Origin: Cyanobium sp. ATX 6F1
Lineage (GTDB): Bacteria; Cyanobacteriota; Cyanobacteriia; PCC-6307; Cyanobiaceae
Assembly (NCBI RefSeq): GCF_024346315.1
Contig: NZ_JAGQCS010000009.1
Span: 40,950-104,949 of the forward strand
Reading direction: 5' to 3'
DNA length: 64,000 nucleotides
The translations under genes and the position numbers were made by a program. Every line of letters begins with the position of its first letter. Position 1 is the first letter of the stretch. Below are positions 62,861 through 64,000 of this stretch, piece by piece. A model generated the notes under the pieces. The model ran no database searches. It was not told the DNA's origin and worked only from the letters and a program-made list of their open reading frames with translations.

Positions 62861-63889
62861 TCATCCTGCTCCCTGGTTCAGCCGATGGCCCTCGCCGTGG
62901 GGTGTGGATGGCCCCCCAGTCGCTCGACCACTGATCACAACGCTGAGGGCCAGGCCGTAATAAAGAATCACCCCCACCAGCCAAACCCACAGGGTCAACA
63001 CCAGCACGCCACCGATCACGCCGTAGGCCTGGAAACGGGAACCCAGCGACACGAGGCTTCGGCCCAGGGCCACGTTCAAGAGCGTGAGGCTGAGGCCGAT
63101 CAGCAGCGCGCCTGGGATCAGCGGACCCATCGGCACCCTTCGAGAAGGCAACAACCGCAACAGGGCATAGGCCAGCAGGCAGGAGATCACAGCGGAGATC
63201 AACCGATCAAGCGCATCTGAAACAGGAAAGAACAGCAACAACGATCCGGGCACCCACTCCGCCATAGCAGCGCGCCAGGAGGACGGATCGAGCATGCGAA
63301 TGCTGGTGGTGAGCTGATCCAGCACCATGAACACAGCCACGAAGAACACCAGTGCGAAGGCCTCGATGCGAACACGCAGAAAATGTGCAACGGAGACCTG
63401 CCAGCTCACCAGCTGCGGAGCGCTGGTGCGCAGTCCCCAAAGCCGATCTGCCCCTCGCTGAAGGGTGAGGTAAGCGTTGCTTGCTGTGAGCAGAAGAAAG
63501 ACCAGACCGACGATTCCGGCGCCCGTACCCTGGCGATACAACTTATCCAGGGAAAGTCGCACGAAGGGCTCCGCAGAATCAGGAAGAATCGTTGAAGCCG
63601 ATTCAAGAATTCTTTCCGTCAATCCATCATCACGACCAAGGATGCGACTGGCTATCGACACCACAATGAGCAGGATCGGGAATAAAGATTGCAGGCTGTG
63701 ATACGCGAAAGCTGCGCTCAGATCTACGCAATCGTTTCGATCCCACAAGCGATAGGCTCGCCAGAACACCCTCAACAGGCGACGAGGAATCCCCCTTCGC
63801 CTCAAAGGACCTTGGTGCTCCAACGTCGCATCAAGCCAAGATGACTTGACTTTAGAGCGACCTCGAGCGGTAGCAGAATCTCCAGACAC
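62861..63889 (-). CDS. YihY/BrkB-family membrane protein
   Basis: The gene encodes 342 residues from GTG at 63889. About six membrane helices with the family pattern: VDLSAAFAYHSLQSLFPILL, AFVRLSLDKLYRQGT region, LTASNAYLTLQRGADRLWGL, then LLPSRRVPMGPLIPGALLIG. The N-terminal WRAYRLWDRNDC is typical of the family start. YihY/BrkB (once called RNase BN by mistake) proteins have unknown transport or envelope roles. A hairpin at 63896-63913 lies just before its start, so it forms its own unit with the two small genes downstream. Confidence 0.88.
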   Translation of the reverse strand: MSGDSATARGRSKVKSSWLDATLEHQGPLRRRGIPRRLLRVFWRAYRLWDRNDCVDLSAAFAYHSLQSLFPILLIVVSIASRILGRDDGLTERILESASTILPDSAEPFVRLSLDKLYRQGTGAGIVGLVFLLLTASNAYLTLQRGADRLWGLRTSAPQLVSWQVSVAHFLRVRIEAFALVFFVAVFMVLDQLTTSIRMLDPSSWRAAMAEWVPGSLLLFFPVSDALDRLISAVISCLLAYALLRLLPSRRVPMGPLIPGALLIGLSLTLLNVALGRSLVSLGSRFQAYGVIGGVLVLTLWVWLVGVILYYGLALSVVISGRATGGPSTPHGEGHRLNQGAG

Positions 63890-63895
63890 AAGAAA

Positions 63896-63913
63896 GCCAC
63901 CCCTTCGGGTGGC
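63896..63913 (-). terminator. Terminator hairpin of the gene leaving the right edge
   Basis: GCCACCC and GGGTGGC pair across a four-base loop. On the minus strand the hairpin is followed by TTTCTTG, an imperfect T-run, and stands 26 bases after the TGA at 63939-63941 of the gene that runs off the window. It also separates that gene from the YihY start. Confidence 0.7.
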
Positions 63914-63938
63914 CTTCTCTCCATCTCACTCGCGCCAC

Positions 63939-64000
63939 TCACTCCTCTCGGATGATCGGCAGCTTGAGCTGATGGTATTGGATGAAAGTTTTACCTGGCA
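63939..64000 (-). CDS. C-terminus of an unidentified protein, 5' part outside window
   Basis: The reverse complement from the right edge reads open with 19 residues, PGKTFIQYHQLKLPIIREE, then TGA at 63941-63939. A terminator hairpin lies right behind it, which supports a true gene end. The fragment is too short to name the protein. Confidence 0.5.
   Translation of the reverse strand, partial: PGKTFIQYHQLKLPIIREE

Overview
The window is a 64-kb piece of chromosome from a high-GC cyanobacterium, most likely a picocyanobacterium of the Cyanobium/Synechococcus type. The evidence is a phycobilisome rod-core linker (CpcG), a CpcS/CpeS-type bilin lyase, a SufR-sufBCDS cluster with a ferredoxin-thioredoxin reductase catalytic subunit, the RarA/unknown-domain fusion known from cyanobacteria, a DUF1400-like secreted protein, and copies of the cyanobacterial palindrome GGCGATCGCC (for example 13607-13616 and 39401-39410). 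Names rest on reading translated sequence and known motifs; no database search was run.

Region 1 (1-4491) is the accessory part. A truncated class II aldolase gene is followed by an integron integrase (IntI, 798-1766) and a short, lower-GC stretch. That stretch carries a PIN/NYN-like protein, a RelE-type toxin with its HTH antitoxin, and a BrnT/BrnA pair whose toxin gene has an in-frame stop. The BrnTA cassette is closed by a textbook 85-bp attC site (4140-4224), and a second core site (3511-3517) marks its left edge. The cassettes are read in the same direction as intI, as in so-called inverse integrons. This looks like a small chromosomal integron carrying toxin-antitoxin cassettes.

Region 2 (4382-11918) holds a perfect CRP-type half-site pair in front of a membrane-anchored multicopper oxidase, then metabolic genes: a gamma-glutamylcyclotransferase-like protein, amino acid permease, PhzF-like isomerase, Coa1-like protein, metallophosphoesterase, MtnA and a VOC protein.

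Region 3 (11949-18514) is the iron-sulfur cluster block ftrC-sufB-C-D-S, divergent from sufR. An inverted repeat of SufR-operator type lies between ftrC and sufR.

Region 4 (18503-26462) carries a DMT transporter, the bilin lyase, CpcG with a strong terminator, a DUF4912 protein, a lipoprotein phospholipase-D-like protein with an embedded EF-hand loop, two small secreted proteins and phosphoglucomutase. Region 5 (26473-35672) is one five-gene operon with two tandem RND efflux pairs and a small membrane protein between them; no TolC-like outer membrane gene is present in the window.

Region 6 (35770-50217) is mostly housekeeping: RarA fusion, DUF1400-like protein, phosphopantetheinyl transferase, two peroxiredoxins, CoaX, CysH, type II NADH dehydrogenase, HAD hydrolase, HflX, KtrB/KtrA and AnmK. 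Region 7 (50218-64000) has many small conserved-looking proteins, an ABC-F ATPase, an HtrA protease, HrpB, exonuclease VII (xseA-xseB), several small membrane proteins and a YihY-family protein. It ends in the C-terminus of a gene running off the right edge. No rRNA, tRNA, CRISPR array or insertion sequence was recognised.
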